DNA of 64,000 nucleotides from Natrinema sp. SYSU A 869 (GTDB taxonomy: Archaea; Halobacteriota; Halobacteria; Halobacteriales; Natrialbaceae), in contig NZ_CP082249.1 of assembly GCF_019879105.1 (NCBI RefSeq), positions 62,001 to 126,000 on the forward strand. Reading direction: 5' to 3'. The position numbers and the translations under genes were made by a program. The notes under the pieces were generated by a model. The model had not been told where the DNA came from, did not search any database, and saw only the letters and a list, made by a program, of their open reading frames with translations. How positions within the stretch are numbered: position 1 is the first letter of the stretch; the number at the start of each line of letters is the position of its first letter. This document shows positions 55,118 to 64,000 of this stretch, one piece after another.

Positions 55118-55867
55118 CTACAGCTGTACTGCGTCTTCGAGTTCGGTCGCGCGTTCCGCGATCGTGTCCGCGGCCCGCGTCACGAGCTCTTCGATGGGGA
55201 ACGAGCCGTCGGTCTCCACGTGGAAGACGAAGGCGTTGGGCACGTCCTCGATCCGGACCTCCTTGCCCGGGTAGCGGTTCGAGAGATCGTGGTCGAATTC
55301 GCTCGTCGAAACAAGCTCACCATCGTCCTCGATCACGCCGCGGATGATCCGGCTCTCCTGGTCCTCGAACTCGGGGAGCTCACCGTCGACCTCCACGCGC
55401 TGGAGGTGTCGGTAGCCAACTGCGACCCCGCCCTGATGTTTGGCGTGGTCTTTCCCGCGGTCGATGACGGCATCGGCCTCGGCCTCGAAGCGCTGGCCGT
55501 CCTTGAGCTCGATGATCGGGACGTTTTCCTCAGCGGGTTGAACGAGATCATCGCTGGAGACGAGATCGCCGGAATACGCGGTGGCCGGCCCTTCGACGTC
55601 GATCGAGAGCGTGACGGTCTCGTCCTCGCCGAACTCGCCGACCGGTGGCGTTGTCAGCGGGACGAGCCCGAGACGCAAGGCGAGTTGCTCGTCGAACATA
55701 ACTGACGAGTTCTCGACGAACCGGACGGTGTCGATTGCCATCGTCGGCACGTCGGCGACCATCGCTCGACGGATGCCGTTGGCGAATCCGGGTGTCACGC
55801 CGCGAACGAGGAACCGTGCCTCACGATCCTCGCGTTCGACGAACTCGACGTCGTACTCTGCACTCAT
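55118..55867 (-). CDS. rpoD: RNA polymerase subunit D
   Basis: A 249-residue alpha-like assembly subunit. [20 protein letters not shown] and [13 protein letters not shown] are the dimerisation core. The protein contains no cysteine, so it lacks the Fe-S cluster found in domain 3 of some archaeal RpoD. Starts 3 bases after the S11 stop; end of the S13 operon. Confidence 0.95.
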   Translation of the reverse strand: MSAEYDVEFVEREDREARFLVRGVTPGFANGIRRAMVADVPTMAIDTVRFVENSSVMFDEQLALRLGLVPLTTPPVGEFGEDETVTLSIDVEGPATAYSGDLVSSDDLVQPAEENVPIIELKDGQRFEAEADAVIDRGKDHAKHQGGVAVGYRHLQRVEVDGELPEFEDQESRIIRGVIEDDGELVSTSEFDHDLSNRYPGKEVRIEDVPNAFVFHVETDGSFPIEELVTRAADTIAERATELEDAVQL

Positions 55868-55870
55868 GGT

Positions 55871-56257
55871 CTAGTAGCCGCCCTTCCCTTTGGGAGCGCG
55901 CGATCCGTCGTGTGGGATCGGCGTGACGTCCTCGATGCGCCCGATCTCGATGCCCGAGCGGGCAAGCGCACGGATCGTCGCCTGTGCGCCCGGACCGGGG
56001 GACTTCTGAAGGTTGCCGCCGGGGCCGCGCACGTGAACGTGCAGGCCCGTGATGCCGGCTGCTTTGACCTCTTCGGCGACGGACTCGGCCATCTGCATGG
56101 CCGCGTACGGCGACGCCTCGTCGCGGTTCTGCTTGACCGCCGTCCCACCGGAGGACTTGGCGATCGTCTCCGCGCCCGTGAGGTCGGTCACGGTCATGAC
56201 GGTGTTGTTGAACGATGCGTGTACGTGGGCAATGCCCCATTTTTCGTCCTGACTCAT
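55871..56257 (-). CDS. rps11: Ribosomal protein S11
   Basis: A 128-residue protein from the ATG at 56257: [40 protein letters not shown] and [13 protein letters not shown] are universal S11 features. The 1-base gap to S4 indicates operon transcription. Confidence 0.96.
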   Translation of the reverse strand: MSQDEKWGIAHVHASFNNTVMTVTDLTGAETIAKSSGGTAVKQNRDEASPYAAMQMAESVAEEVKAAGITGLHVHVRGPGGNLQKSPGPGAQATIRALARSGIEIGRIEDVTPIPHDGSRAPKGKGGY

Positions 56258-56258
56258 G

Positions 56259-56780
56259 TTACTGACCCTCCGCGCGTTCGGGGTGGAGATCGTCCGCGAG
56301 CGGGCTGTTCTCGTCGAAGGCCACCAGATCCTCCTCGTCGATATCGATGACGTAGGAGGGGACGAGGTGGCGCTGACCGTCGACCATGATGTGGCCGTGC
56401 GTGATGAACTGACGAGCCTGCTGGGCCGTGTTCGCCAGCCCATTGCGGTAGACGATCGTCTGCAGTCGGCGTTCGAGGATGTCCTCGATCTCGAGCGACA
56501 GGATGTCGCCGAGTTCGTCGGTCTCGTCGAGGATGCCGACGCGTTTGAGCCGACCGAGGAACTCCTCGGAGCGGCGGATGACGGTTTCGTCGTCCTGGGC
56601 CTGGCCGAGCAGTTCTCGGGCCTCGCGCCGGTAGGAGCGAAGCTCGGACTGAGCACGCCAGAGCTCTTCCTTGTTGGAGAGCCCGTAGCGGTCGACGAGG
56701 GAGTGTTCGGAGGCAATGCGCTCACCCTGGTAGGGGTGGTTCGGCGTCTCGTATTGCTTGGTGTCAGTGCCGAGTGGCAT
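56259..56780 (-). CDS. rps4: Ribosomal protein S4
   Basis: A 173-residue protein with an S4 RNA-binding domain ([40 protein letters not shown]) and an N-terminal helix region ([20 protein letters not shown]). Start overlaps the S13 stop by one base. Primary 16S rRNA binder. Confidence 0.96.
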   Translation of the reverse strand: MPLGTDTKQYETPNHPYQGERIASEHSLVDRYGLSNKEELWRAQSELRSYRREARELLGQAQDDETVIRRSEEFLGRLKRVGILDETDELGDILSLEIEDILERRLQTIVYRNGLANTAQQARQFITHGHIMVDGQRHLVPSYVIDIDEEDLVAFDENSPLADDLHPERAEGQ

Positions 56781-57310
56781 TATTCACCCTCGTCCTCTTC
56801 TTCGGCGGCGGCGGCCTCTTCGGCCTGTTCTTCGCGGATCTCTTCGACGTTAACTCCGATGGTGCCCTCCGTACGACCGGTGGACTTGGTTCGCTGACCG
56901 CGAACCTTCTGGCCCCGCTTGTGGCGAGAGCCTTTGTAGGAGTCGATCATCTTCATCCGGTTGATGTCATGTTGTCGAGTCAACTGGAGATCGTTGCCGA
57001 TCTCGTGAGTCGTTTCGCCGCTGTAGAAGTCGTCCTGACGGTTGTTGAGCCAGTCTGGGACTTCGTCGGCGTAATTCTCGACGACTTCGATGACGCCATC
57101 GATGACGTCATCGTCGAGTCGGCCGAACGTCGCCGTTCGGTCGACACCCGCTTCCTCGGCGATGAGCCGGGAGGTTCGTCGACCAATCCCGTTCATCTCC
57201 GAGAGCGAGCGCTCGACGGACTTCGTCCCATCGAGGTCGGTTTGCCCGATGCGAACGAAGTATCGAAGATCTTCGTCGTCTTCTTGTTCTTGAGGTTCTT
57301 CGGCGCTCAT
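56780..57310 (-). CDS. rps13: Ribosomal protein S13
   Basis: A 176-residue protein from the ATG at 57310; upstream open frame runs through the tRNA-Ser region and is rejected. [37 protein letters not shown] and [20 protein letters not shown] are typical. An acidic tail of about 20 residues ([13 protein letters not shown]) ends the protein. First protein gene of the S13-S4-S11-RpoD operon; tRNA-Ser ends 71 bases upstream. Confidence 0.95.
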   Translation of the reverse strand: MSAEEPQEQEDDEDLRYFVRIGQTDLDGTKSVERSLSEMNGIGRRTSRLIAEEAGVDRTATFGRLDDDVIDGVIEVVENYADEVPDWLNNRQDDFYSGETTHEIGNDLQLTRQHDINRMKMIDSYKGSRHKRGQKVRGQRTKSTGRTEGTIGVNVEEIREEQAEEAAAAEEEDEGE

Positions 57311-57381
57311 GTGTCGTGTATCTGTGTCTGGTCTGCGTGCGTTGCAAATGACTGGCGGGAAAACGCCAGTGAAGTGTCCGA

Positions 57382-57464
57382 CGTTGTGGCGGGGATTTGA
57401 ACCCCGGAGGCTTAACGCCACATGGTTAGCAACCATGCGCCTTGGGCCGCTTGGCTACCACAAC
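57382..57464 (-). tRNA. tRNA-Ser (GCT)
   Basis: An 83-base class II tRNA on the minus strand. Acceptor GTTGTGG/CCACAAC with discriminator G; anticodon arm CATGG-TTGCTAA-CCATG with anticodon GCT; variable arm GTGGCGTTAAGCCTC; T arm GGTTCAAATCC. It lies just upstream of rps13 and can be part of the same transcript. Confidence 0.95.
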
Positions 57465-57544
57465 ACCGTTCGTCTATCATCGCCCTCTCGGACTCGGGGA
57501 TCACTCCCCTGCACGTATTGCATCCGAATCTATCCCCGTCTCCT

Positions 57545-57550
57545 ACTTAA
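57545..57550 (-). promoter_or_regulatory. TATA-like element upstream of tRNA-Ser / S13 operon
   Basis: CTTAAG, within TTAAGTAG on the minus strand, lies about 80 bases before the tRNA-Ser 5' end. A start 25 bases downstream would give a primary transcript with a short leader before the tRNA. Confidence 0.4.
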
Positions 57551-57651
57551 GGGCAACGAAAGGTCGCGGCGGGCCGTGTGACTCTGTCTCCCGTGTTACT
57601 CCTGCTCGAGATGAAGACCGAGCGACCGACGACGTGGGGCCGATGATGGTG

Positions 57652-58623
57652 CTACGCGCCGGCGTACTCCTCGATGTACTTCTCGTTGATCTCCCACTGG
57701 CCCTCCTCGTTCTGGACCATGTACTCCCCGTAGTAGGGCACTCGACCGGCGACGGTATCACGGAAGGCCTCGCGGATCTCCGGTTTCGTCATCTCGCCCA
57801 TCGATTTGAGGTCGTCGTTGCGGTTGAGACAGCCCTTGAGGTAGCCCTCGTGGGTGACCCGAACGCGGTGACAGTTCGCACAGAAGGTGGGGTTCTCGAC
57901 GGGGTCGACAATCTCGACCATGCCGTCATTTATCCAGTAGCGCTTCCGGTCGTGCATCTCCCGATGTTCGATCTCATCGGCCTGCTCCGCCAGCCACTCG
58001 TGGACGCGCCCGATATCGATATTCCACTCCGGCTTGCCTGTCAGTTCGGGCATATACTCGATCAACTGCAGTTGGAGCCCGTCGTTTTCCGCGACATGGT
58101 CGACCATTTCCGGCACGTACCCCGCCGTGTGCTCGAAGACGACCATGTTGAGTTTGACTGGGTCGAGCCCCGCATCTAGCGCGGCCTCGACCCCCTCGAG
58201 CACCGTCTCGTAGGCCCCGCTCTTCGTCACGGCGGCGAAGTCCTCCGGATCGAGCGCGTCCTGGGAGACGTTGACCCGCTCGAGACCCGCGTCCACGAGA
58301 TCCTCGGCCCGACCGGGGAGGAACGTGCCATTCGTGGTCAGCGAGACCTCCATCCCATCCGGCGTGCGCTCGATGATCTCCTCTAAGTCCTGCCGAAGCA
58401 TCGGCTCTCCACCGGTGAACTTGACTGCGTTGACGTCGAACTCCGCGGCGACCTCGAGAAACCGGACGACGTCGTCGGTCGACATCTCGTCGTCCTGCGG
58501 GTCCATCGGTCCGCGAGTGTCCCCGAGTCCCTCATTGTGACAGTAGACGCAGTCGAAGTTACACCGATCGGTGAGGGAGACGCGAACCCCAGAGACCTCC
58601 CGCCCGAATTCGTCGGTGAGCAT
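57652..58623 (-). CDS. moaA: MoaA, GTP 3',8-cyclase
   Basis: About 323 residues from the ATG at 58623, preceding the conserved [20 protein letters not shown]. The radical-SAM cluster motif is CNFDCVYC, and the C-terminal second cluster Cys set is [35 protein letters not shown] and SLTTNGT are typical. Catalyses the first step of molybdenum cofactor synthesis. It is divergent from the Bat-type regulator. Confidence 0.95.
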   Translation of the reverse strand: MLTDEFGREVSGVRVSLTDRCNFDCVYCHNEGLGDTRGPMDPQDDEMSTDDVVRFLEVAAEFDVNAVKFTGGEPMLRQDLEEIIERTPDGMEVSLTTNGTFLPGRAEDLVDAGLERVNVSQDALDPEDFAAVTKSGAYETVLEGVEAALDAGLDPVKLNMVVFEHTAGYVPEMVDHVAENDGLQLQLIEYMPELTGKPEWNIDIGRVHEWLAEQADEIEHREMHDRKRYWINDGMVEIVDPVENPTFCANCHRVRVTHEGYLKGCLNRNDDLKSMGEMTKPEIREAFRDTVAGRVPYYGEYMVQNEEGQWEINEKYIEEYAGA

Positions 58624-58783
58624 ACCATCTATTTGCAGACGGATCCGCTTAAACACGCCGGGAATTTCGGCCGCTCGTAACCGATTTCGGTTTCCATATG
58701 TTGTCAGCATACTAGAGGATCGATGCGTCGCTCGCTGCCCGGCTGGGCCCGGTATCTTGGTCATCGGCGTGGTGGTTCTCTCC

Positions 58784-59449
58784 ATGAGTACCATCGCGGC
58801 ACTCTCGGTTCCCGCCGCGGAGTTCGCGCTTCATCACACGCTCGAGGCGACGGACGGCCTCGCCGTGGAGATCGAACGCGTCGTCGCGTACGATCCGGAT
58901 CACGTAATGCCGTACGTCTGGTTCGCTGGCGACGAATCGACGCTTGCGACCGCCGATGACGCACTGTCGGACGACCCTAGCGTCGACGAGTTCGAACCGT
59001 TGACGGATCTCACCGACGAGTGTCTCTATCGAATGAACTGGGTGGACGACGTGATCGTCATACTGCACCTGCTGACCGAAGAACAGGCGACGATCCTCGA
59101 TGCACACGTCGAGAACAAAGCGTGGCGATTCCGGGTCCTCTTTCCCGAACGAGAGGCGCTCTCTCGGACCTACGACTTCGCGACCGAGCAGGGACTTTCC
59201 ATCGGGATTCAGAAGGTTCACCGACTAGAAGAGAATCGCCACGGTCGGTTTGGCCTCACCGACGCTCAGTACGAGACGCTGGTTGCGGCCCTCGAGCGCG
59301 GCTACTACGAGATCCCCCGAGAGATGGATATGGACCATCTATCGGACGAACTCGGTATCTCGCATCAGGCGCTCTCCGAGCGACTCCGGCGCGCACATCG
59401 AACGCTTGTCGCGGAGATCGTCGACGTCGGCGAGTCGGACAAGGAGTGA
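58784..59449 (+). CDS. Bat-type (bacterio-opsin activator-like) HTH regulator
   Basis: About 221 residues from the ATG at 58784. N-terminal sensor-like domain ([20 protein letters not shown]) of the haloarchaeal BAT N-type, followed by the C-terminal HTH_10 ([40 protein letters not shown]). No PAS or GAF domain is present, so it is the short form. The target is unknown. Confidence 0.87.
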   Translation: MSTIAALSVPAAEFALHHTLEATDGLAVEIERVVAYDPDHVMPYVWFAGDESTLATADDALSDDPSVDEFEPLTDLTDECLYRMNWVDDVIVILHLLTEEQATILDAHVENKAWRFRVLFPEREALSRTYDFATEQGLSIGIQKVHRLEENRHGRFGLTDAQYETLVAALERGYYEIPREMDMDHLSDELGISHQALSERLRRAHRTLVAEIVDVGESDKE

Positions 59450-59518
59450 TCTGCATGGAGTGCCGCGCCGCATCGACCGGCGGAAGACCTAACCCCGCCC
59501 ACGCTCGAACGAGGGCGT

Positions 59519-59734
59519 ATGGACGAGGATATGCTCGCGGACCAGCGTCGCCTCGTAGAACTCATCGAGGAGGAGGGATGGGACGTCACCGACCTCGAGC
59601 TCTCGGCCTACGATAGTCCGTGGGCAGACGAGGACGACCCCGAAGCGACCGTGACGATCACTGCCCGGAAACCGTACGAAGGCGAGGACGACGGCGAAGA
59701 CGGCGATGACGAGAGTCCGTATCGGCTGAAGTAG
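59519..59734 (+). CDS. Small acidic haloarchaeal protein
   Basis: A 71-residue protein: an N-terminal helix (DQRRLVELIEEEGWDVTDLE), a beta-hairpin-like TVTITARKPY and an acidic tail (GEDDGEDGDDESPYRLK). Conserved in style with other haloarchaeal proteins of unknown function. No motif. Confidence 0.65.
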   Translation: MDEDMLADQRRLVELIEEEGWDVTDLELSAYDSPWADEDDPEATVTITARKPYEGEDDGEDGDDESPYRLK

Positions 59735-59877
59735 CGACGAGCGTCGCGCTGTGAAGCGTGGTCGCCCCGCTTTCGGTTCGCGAAGCGATGACGAGTCACT
59801 CATAGAGAGCAGCCGAAAATAGCAGTGGATTTTTCATAACACAAAAGTCATGTACTCGCTACTGGAATCGGAACGAA

Positions 59878-60126
59878 ATGGCTGCAATTGGAATTGGTGC
59901 CCCGATTTACGCCGGGATTCAGGCGCTCCTCTCGGGCTACGTGTACCGAGAAGCCAAACACCACGACCGTCGGTCACCGCTGATTCTGGCGGGTACCACG
60001 TTCGTTTTCGGCATCGCTGCGGCCATCGTGATGAGCGGGATTCTTCTCGTGTTAGTCGTGCAAGCGATTGCACTCGTCCTGTATCTCGCCGCACAAGCTC
60101 GAACCGGATCGCTGGCCGAACCGTGA
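59878..60126 (+). CDS. Small two- to three-helix membrane protein
   Basis: An 82-residue protein: GIGAPIYAGIQALLSGYVYR, a basic loop EAKHHDRRSP, then LILAGTTFVFGIAAAIVMSG and ILLVLVVQAIALVLYLAAQA. Probably in the cytoplasmic membrane; family unknown. Confidence 0.65.
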   Translation: MAAIGIGAPIYAGIQALLSGYVYREAKHHDRRSPLILAGTTFVFGIAAAIVMSGILLVLVVQAIALVLYLAAQARTGSLAEP

Positions 60127-60207
60127 TTCGGGTCAGGCCACGGTTGACTTCCCGCGGTATCAGCGATCGGAACGAACGGGTCCAAGTGGACGGACGATGC
60201 GACCCGA

Positions 60208-61674
60208 TTACCCCTTGATGTTACACACGGGGAATGTCCGCGCGACCTTATCCCCAATGCCGAGTTCGTCCGAGACGCGGACGACCTCGTCGACGTCTTT
60301 GTAGACGCCCGGCGCTTCCTCAGCGATCGTGGCTCCGGACTGGGCCTTGACGTAGATCGCCTGCTGGTCCTCGAGGTCCTGCTGGACGTCGCCGCCCCAG
60401 AACTCGTTTTTCGCCTGGGTGCGGCTCATCAGGCGGCCGGCACCGTGGGCGGTGGAGCCGAAGGTGAGGTCCATCGAGTTCTCGCCGCCCCGGAGGACGT
60501 AGCTGCCCGCACCCATGCTGCCGGGAATGATCACTGGCTGGCCGACGTCGCGGTAGGCCTTGGGGACTTCGGGATGGCCGGCGGGGAACGCCCGCGTTGC
60601 ACCCTTGCGGTGGACGTAGAGTTCGCGCTCGTCGCCGTCCTCGTTCACGACGTGGGTCTCTTTCTTCGCGATGTTGTGGGCCACGTCGTAGAGCAGGTCC
60701 ATCTCCATTTCCTCCCAGGAACGATCGAAGACGCGCTCGAAGACCTGCCGCGTGCGGTGCATGATCAGCTGCCGGTTGACCCACGCGAAGTTGATCGCCG
60801 CGTTCATCGCGCCGTAGTAGTCCTCGGCGAGCTGTGAGCCCGCGGGCGCGGCCGCGAGTTCCTTGTCAGGCAACTGGTCCAGCAGCCCCTTGTGTTGTTG
60901 CTCGATCTTCCGCAGATAATCGTTGCAGGTCTGGTGGCCCAGTCCGCGGGAGCCACAGTGGATCAACACGACGATCTGGTCTTCCTCGAGCCCGTAGGCC
61001 TCGCCCACGCCCGAATCGAAAACGTCGGTCACGCGCTGGACCTCGAGGAAGTGGTTGCCAGACCCCAGCGATCCGATCTGGTTCTTGCCGCGGTCCTTGG
61101 CCTTCTGGCTCACCTTCTCGGGATCGGCACCCTCGCGCATCCCCTCGTCCTCGCAGTGGAGCAAGTCCTCCTCGACGGCGTGGCCGTTCTCCAGCGCCCA
61201 GTCGACGCCGCGGGCGAGGATTTCGTCGATCGCGTCGACGCCGGCCTCGACGATTCCGCCGCCGCCGAGCCCTGACGGAATATTGGCGAAGAGCGAGTCG
61301 ACGAGTTCCTCCTCGTGACCCTGCACCTCGTCGTAGGTCAGGTTCGTCCGCATCATTCGGACGCCGCAATTGATATCGTAGCCGACCGCTCCCGGCGAGA
61401 TACAACCGTTTTCGGCGTCGAGCGCACCCACACCACCGACCGGGAACCCGTACCCTTGGTGGGTGTCGGGCATACAGATCGCGTGGTTGGTAATGCCGGG
61501 CAGGTGCGTCGTGTTTTTGATCTGCTCGAGGGACTTGTCTTCCTTGATCTCCTCGAGCAGCGCTTCACTCGCCAGTACCCGGGCAGGGGCGCGCATATCG
61601 CCCTCTTGAGGGATCTCCCAGACGTACTCGCGCACCCGCTCTAACGTGATGCCGTTGGCGTCGAAGGTAGTCAT
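60208..61674 (-). CDS. rtcB: RtcB, tRNA-splicing RNA ligase
   Basis: This 488-residue GTP/Mn-dependent ligase joins 2',3'-cyclic phosphate and 5'-OH ends of tRNA halves. Metal-binding VGYDINCGVRMMRTNL and SLGSGNHFLEVQ are present, and the guanylated His is in FGSTAHGAGRLMSRTQA. The C-terminal ARTFPVCNIKG is typical. The archease gene lies about 1.3 kb away on the same strand with the DoxX gene between. Confidence 0.96.
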   Translation of the reverse strand: MTTFDANGITLERVREYVWEIPQEGDMRAPARVLASEALLEEIKEDKSLEQIKNTTHLPGITNHAICMPDTHQGYGFPVGGVGALDAENGCISPGAVGYDINCGVRMMRTNLTYDEVQGHEEELVDSLFANIPSGLGGGGIVEAGVDAIDEILARGVDWALENGHAVEEDLLHCEDEGMREGADPEKVSQKAKDRGKNQIGSLGSGNHFLEVQRVTDVFDSGVGEAYGLEEDQIVVLIHCGSRGLGHQTCNDYLRKIEQQHKGLLDQLPDKELAAAPAGSQLAEDYYGAMNAAINFAWVNRQLIMHRTRQVFERVFDRSWEEMEMDLLYDVAHNIAKKETHVVNEDGDERELYVHRKGATRAFPAGHPEVPKAYRDVGQPVIIPGSMGAGSYVLRGGENSMDLTFGSTAHGAGRLMSRTQAKNEFWGGDVQQDLEDQQAIYVKAQSGATIAEEAPGVYKDVDEVVRVSDELGIGDKVARTFPVCNIKG

Positions 61675-61769
61675 ACGTGGAAGTCAGCCCCCAGCGATGA
61701 AAGATGTTCGTCTCTCCAGCGTCTGCGATAGTCACTAGCACCGTCAGATCACGATTTCGTCAGTCACGC

Positions 61770-62873
61770 TCACGCGGAACCTGGTACCGCGTCGGTGCGT
61801 TCATCGACCTCGGCGGTCCCGAGCCGTCGATCGACGGCGTAGGGGCCGCTCCCGGTGATGAGCAACACTGACGCAAGCCCGAAGAGGCCGACGTGAGCGA
61901 GGACGGGGTCGTCGGGCAGCGCGAAGAGTGTGAGCGTGAACACGCCAATCGCCGTCGCTGCGCTCGTTCGCGTGAAAACCCCGATGACGAGTGCGAGACC
62001 GAGGCCGACCTCGGCCAGCCCTGCGCCGAGGGCCCACAGCTCCGGGCTGGCGGGGACGACCGCCGTCAGATCGTACCGGTCCACGACCGCGAGCGCGATG
62101 CCGGGTCGCAGGAGTTTCTGGCCGAGGCCGAGGGAGATGAACGTACAGCCGAGGCCGATGCGAACGATCGTCGGCATGAGCGAGCGGTACCTGCGAATCC
62201 ATCCCTGGAACGCGCGGGCACGGTCGTACACCGGATCGAACCGGCCGTAGACCGTCCCCGATGTCCCGGCGACGTACTGGAGGACGTGGTCCGCGCTCGG
62301 ACGCCCGCTGCCGAGTAACGCGAGTGCGAGCAGCCCGCCGACGAACTCGAGTTGCAACACGAGAATCGGCCGAAATGCGAGGCCGACGAGGTAGGCAGCG
62401 AGCGTGAACATCGCGACGACTCGCGTCGCCAGACCGAAGAGGAGGAAGAAGCCGAGCGTGACCTGCAGGAGCCGGAGTTCGACGTGGAGTGCGGGGCTGA
62501 TGAAGTAGCCGCTGAACCCGGCACCGATCAACGGAATGCCAAAGGAGATTCGGAGCAGCCAGGGGACGTACTCGGTGTACTCCTGCATGGCAGCCCGGAA
62601 CGACGCGATGTCCCGGGGCAGCGGACGAACGACGAGATAGATCGCGATCACGACGACGACAGCGACCCCGCCCGCTAGCAGCGGGCCGACGACGAACGGA
62701 TCGGTCAGCGACTCGGCGAAGAACTCGCCGACAGTGACGTCACGCTCCTCGTCGACAACGTATTCCTCGTGTGCACGGGCCGTTCCGACTGTTCGGAGCA
62801 GGAACGCGAGACCGAGCACAACCGTTCCGATGAGTCGCCGGTCTCGAATCCGCTGCGATCTGTCCCCCATCAC
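61770..62873 (-). CDS. DoxX-family membrane protein
   Basis: A 367-residue protein. An N-terminal signal or helix (LIGTVVLGLAFLLRTVGTAR) is followed by about eight further helices with DoxX-like segments ([60 protein letters not shown]). The family often links to oxidant or thiosulfate metabolism; no partner quinone subunit is visible here. Confidence 0.8.
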   Translation of the reverse strand: MMGDRSQRIRDRRLIGTVVLGLAFLLRTVGTARAHEEYVVDEERDVTVGEFFAESLTDPFVVGPLLAGGVAVVVVIAIYLVVRPLPRDIASFRAAMQEYTEYVPWLLRISFGIPLIGAGFSGYFISPALHVELRLLQVTLGFFLLFGLATRVVAMFTLAAYLVGLAFRPILVLQLEFVGGLLALALLGSGRPSADHVLQYVAGTSGTVYGRFDPVYDRARAFQGWIRRYRSLMPTIVRIGLGCTFISLGLGQKLLRPGIALAVVDRYDLTAVVPASPELWALGAGLAEVGLGLALVIGVFTRTSAATAIGVFTLTLFALPDDPVLAHVGLFGLASVLLITGSGPYAVDRRLGTAEVDERTDAVPGSA

Positions 62874-62978
62874 TGCGACGTACGACCGGCGCAGTGAAAA
62901 TACGACTGTCCGATAGGGCGAGTACCGTCGTGTTTGCCCCTCGAACGCGTGTCTGGACGACTGCAGTTCGATTCGACT

Positions 62979-63446
62979 TTAAACGTCGAAGACGACATAT
63001 GCTTCCCAGTCCTCGTTGCCACCGCCGTCCCCGCCGACGCGCTCGAGACGCATTTCCGAGTACGTCACCGCCTTCACCTCGCGGGCGTCGATCTCGGGAA
63101 GCGGGACGCCGCGGGCGCTGGCCTCGAGGGTCCATTCGTCCGATTCGTCGGTCGCGTCCGGTCTCTGGTCCGACGCGGGCGTCTCGATCGACTCCACGAG
63201 ATGATCGACTGGCAACTCCGCCCGAACGTCTCGCAGGTAGATCAGTTCGTCGAGGTAGTCGAACAACAGTGCTTCGCGGCTCTCGGCCGTCACGGAAAGC
63301 GGAAAGCGCTCGCCGGTATCGGCCGGGATTTCGTCGCAGGACGCGGCTGCGAGGCCATCGGCCACCGCCGCGAAGGTCGCCTCGAGCGAGTCACCGGTCG
63401 CTGCCACCGCGACGTCGGCAGTGTGGTCGCGCAGTTCGAACCCCAT
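62979..63446 (-). CDS. Archease, RtcB activator
   Basis: A 155-residue protein recognised from GFELRDHTADVAVAATGDSL, LLFDYLDELIYLRD and AREVKAVTYSEM. Archease helps RtcB form the guanylate intermediate and widens its nucleotide use. A basic-free, Asp/Glu-rich segment (SDQRPDATDESDEW) is a halophilic insert. Located upstream of rtcB on the same strand. Confidence 0.93.
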   Translation of the reverse strand: MGFELRDHTADVAVAATGDSLEATFAAVADGLAAASCDEIPADTGERFPLSVTAESREALLFDYLDELIYLRDVRAELPVDHLVESIETPASDQRPDATDESDEWTLEASARGVPLPEIDAREVKAVTYSEMRLERVGGDGGGNEDWEAYVVFDV

Positions 63447-63615
63447 CTGGGAACCCCTTCTCCGGCCGGGGTCCTATGCCCGTCGTTTCGATCGAGTGGG
63501 CCCAGAATTTTGTCCGAACAGAATACAAATCAGTCCGGACATGTCGACTACGTCTGACGTTCCCGAGGATCGACTGCCGGTGGAATTATATTGACGACGC
63601 TGGTAGGTTGTGGTA

Positions 63616-64000
63616 GTGAGCGTCAATATCGACAGTCGCGTCGTCGCACCGGGGAGCGACGATTTCGTCGACGACGCCTGGCAGCTCAAGGAGACGATCA
63701 ATCGTCAGGAGGATGTACTCAAGCAGCGGTACGACTTCTTTACTGACGCGTATCGACGGTCGAAAGTCCACTGTTACGTCCAAGACGACCAACTCATCGG
63801 ATTCGCCGCCGTTCGACGCGACGGATACATTCTCTTTCTGGCCGTCGATCCCGAGTACCGCAGTGAGGGCATCGGCAAACGACTCGTCGCGCACGTGGCG
63901 GACGACCACGACACGATCACGTGTCATGCCCGAACGAGCAACGAGAACGCCCTACAGTTCTACGAACACCTCGGATTCGAGATCAAGCGCCGGATCGACG
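63616..64000 (+). CDS. GNAT-family N-acetyltransferase, cut by window end
   Basis: The GTG start at 63616 (an in-frame GTG at 63610 is possible) gives SVNIDSRVVAPGSDDFVDDA and continues past the end. The acetyl-CoA loop is in LAVDPEYRSEGIGKRLVAHV, followed by HARTSNENALQFYEHLGFEI, the conserved RimI-like end. The substrate is unknown. Confidence 0.8.
   Translation, partial: MSVNIDSRVVAPGSDDFVDDAWQLKETINRQEDVLKQRYDFFTDAYRRSKVHCYVQDDQLIGFAAVRRDGYILFLAVDPEYRSEGIGKRLVAHVADDHDTITCHARTSNENALQFYEHLGFEIKRRID

Noticed and set aside
1-64000. CRISPR arrays, rRNA genes and complete insertion sequences
   Set aside because: No regularly spaced direct repeats, rRNA sequence or intact transposase with terminal repeats were seen.

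Overview
The window is chromosomal DNA of a halophilic archaeon. Evidence: GC-rich coding DNA, strongly acidic proteins, a Tat-exported cupredoxin and Tat lipoprotein, archaeal ribosomal/RNA polymerase operons, TmcA, archaeal GluRS, isopentenyl phosphate kinase, RtcB with archease, a Bat-type regulator, DpsA and several haloarchaea-specific domain families. The protein repertoire resembles Natrialbales-type haloarchaea, but the exact genus is not determined here.

Layout. (1) About 1-15.7 kb is an accessory, patchy region: cupredoxin, O-methyltransferase and HxlR regulator; a frameshifted HTH regulator; an FAD oxidoreductase / small membrane protein / C-terminally cut TauE cluster; a pair of tiny related overlapping genes; a transposase relic; three tandem Dps genes, of which only one keeps the ferroxidase residues; two tandem CNNM-type CBS membrane proteins; a dehydrogenase tail fragment; UspA; a hypothetical gene; a run of hairpins; and two convergent, related tyrosine recombinases ending beside tRNA-Glu(CUC). 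(2) 15.9-28.2 kb: signalling and metabolic genes, including a membrane wHTH protein, an MBL hydrolase, a BioD-like ATPase overlapping a DUF5827 gene, a 7TM-PAS histidine kinase preceded by a MITE-like palindrome, a circularising-type RNA ligase with its PIN-domain partner in divergent orientation, a large FAD/Fe-S dehydrogenase, and superoxide dismutase. (3) 28.7-30.3 kb: the L7Ae-S28e-L24e-Ndk operon, with a leader that can fold over its own ribosome binding site. (4) 30.4-39.2 kb: lipoprotein, TmcA, SDR, DUF456, a 54-residue zinc-ribbon-like gene, a decayed beta-sandwich gene, GluRS and an FAD monooxygenase. (5) 39.4-50.6 kb: isoprenoid genes (idsA, rnj, ipk, mvk) interrupted by a potassium-uptake (Trk) block in which two TrkA genes carry frameshifts and one TrkH lacks its N-terminal third, leaving one intact TrkH; then the thiamine regulator ThiR. 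(6) 51.2-57.5 kb: the two classic archaeal operons, tRNA-Ser / S13-S4-S11-RpoD and tRNA-Leu / L18e-L13-S9-RpoN-RpoK-enolase-S2, all on the minus strand. (7) 57.6-64 kb: MoaA, Bat-type regulator, two small genes, RtcB, a DoxX protein, archease, and a GNAT gene cut by the window end.

Themes: tandem duplication followed by loss of active-site residues (Dps), local gene decay (Trk block, HTH regulator, TauE, transposase), and a concentration of RNA end-processing and translation functions (Rnl3-type ligase plus PIN partner, RtcB plus archease, RNase J, TmcA). No CRISPR array, rRNA or complete insertion sequence was seen.
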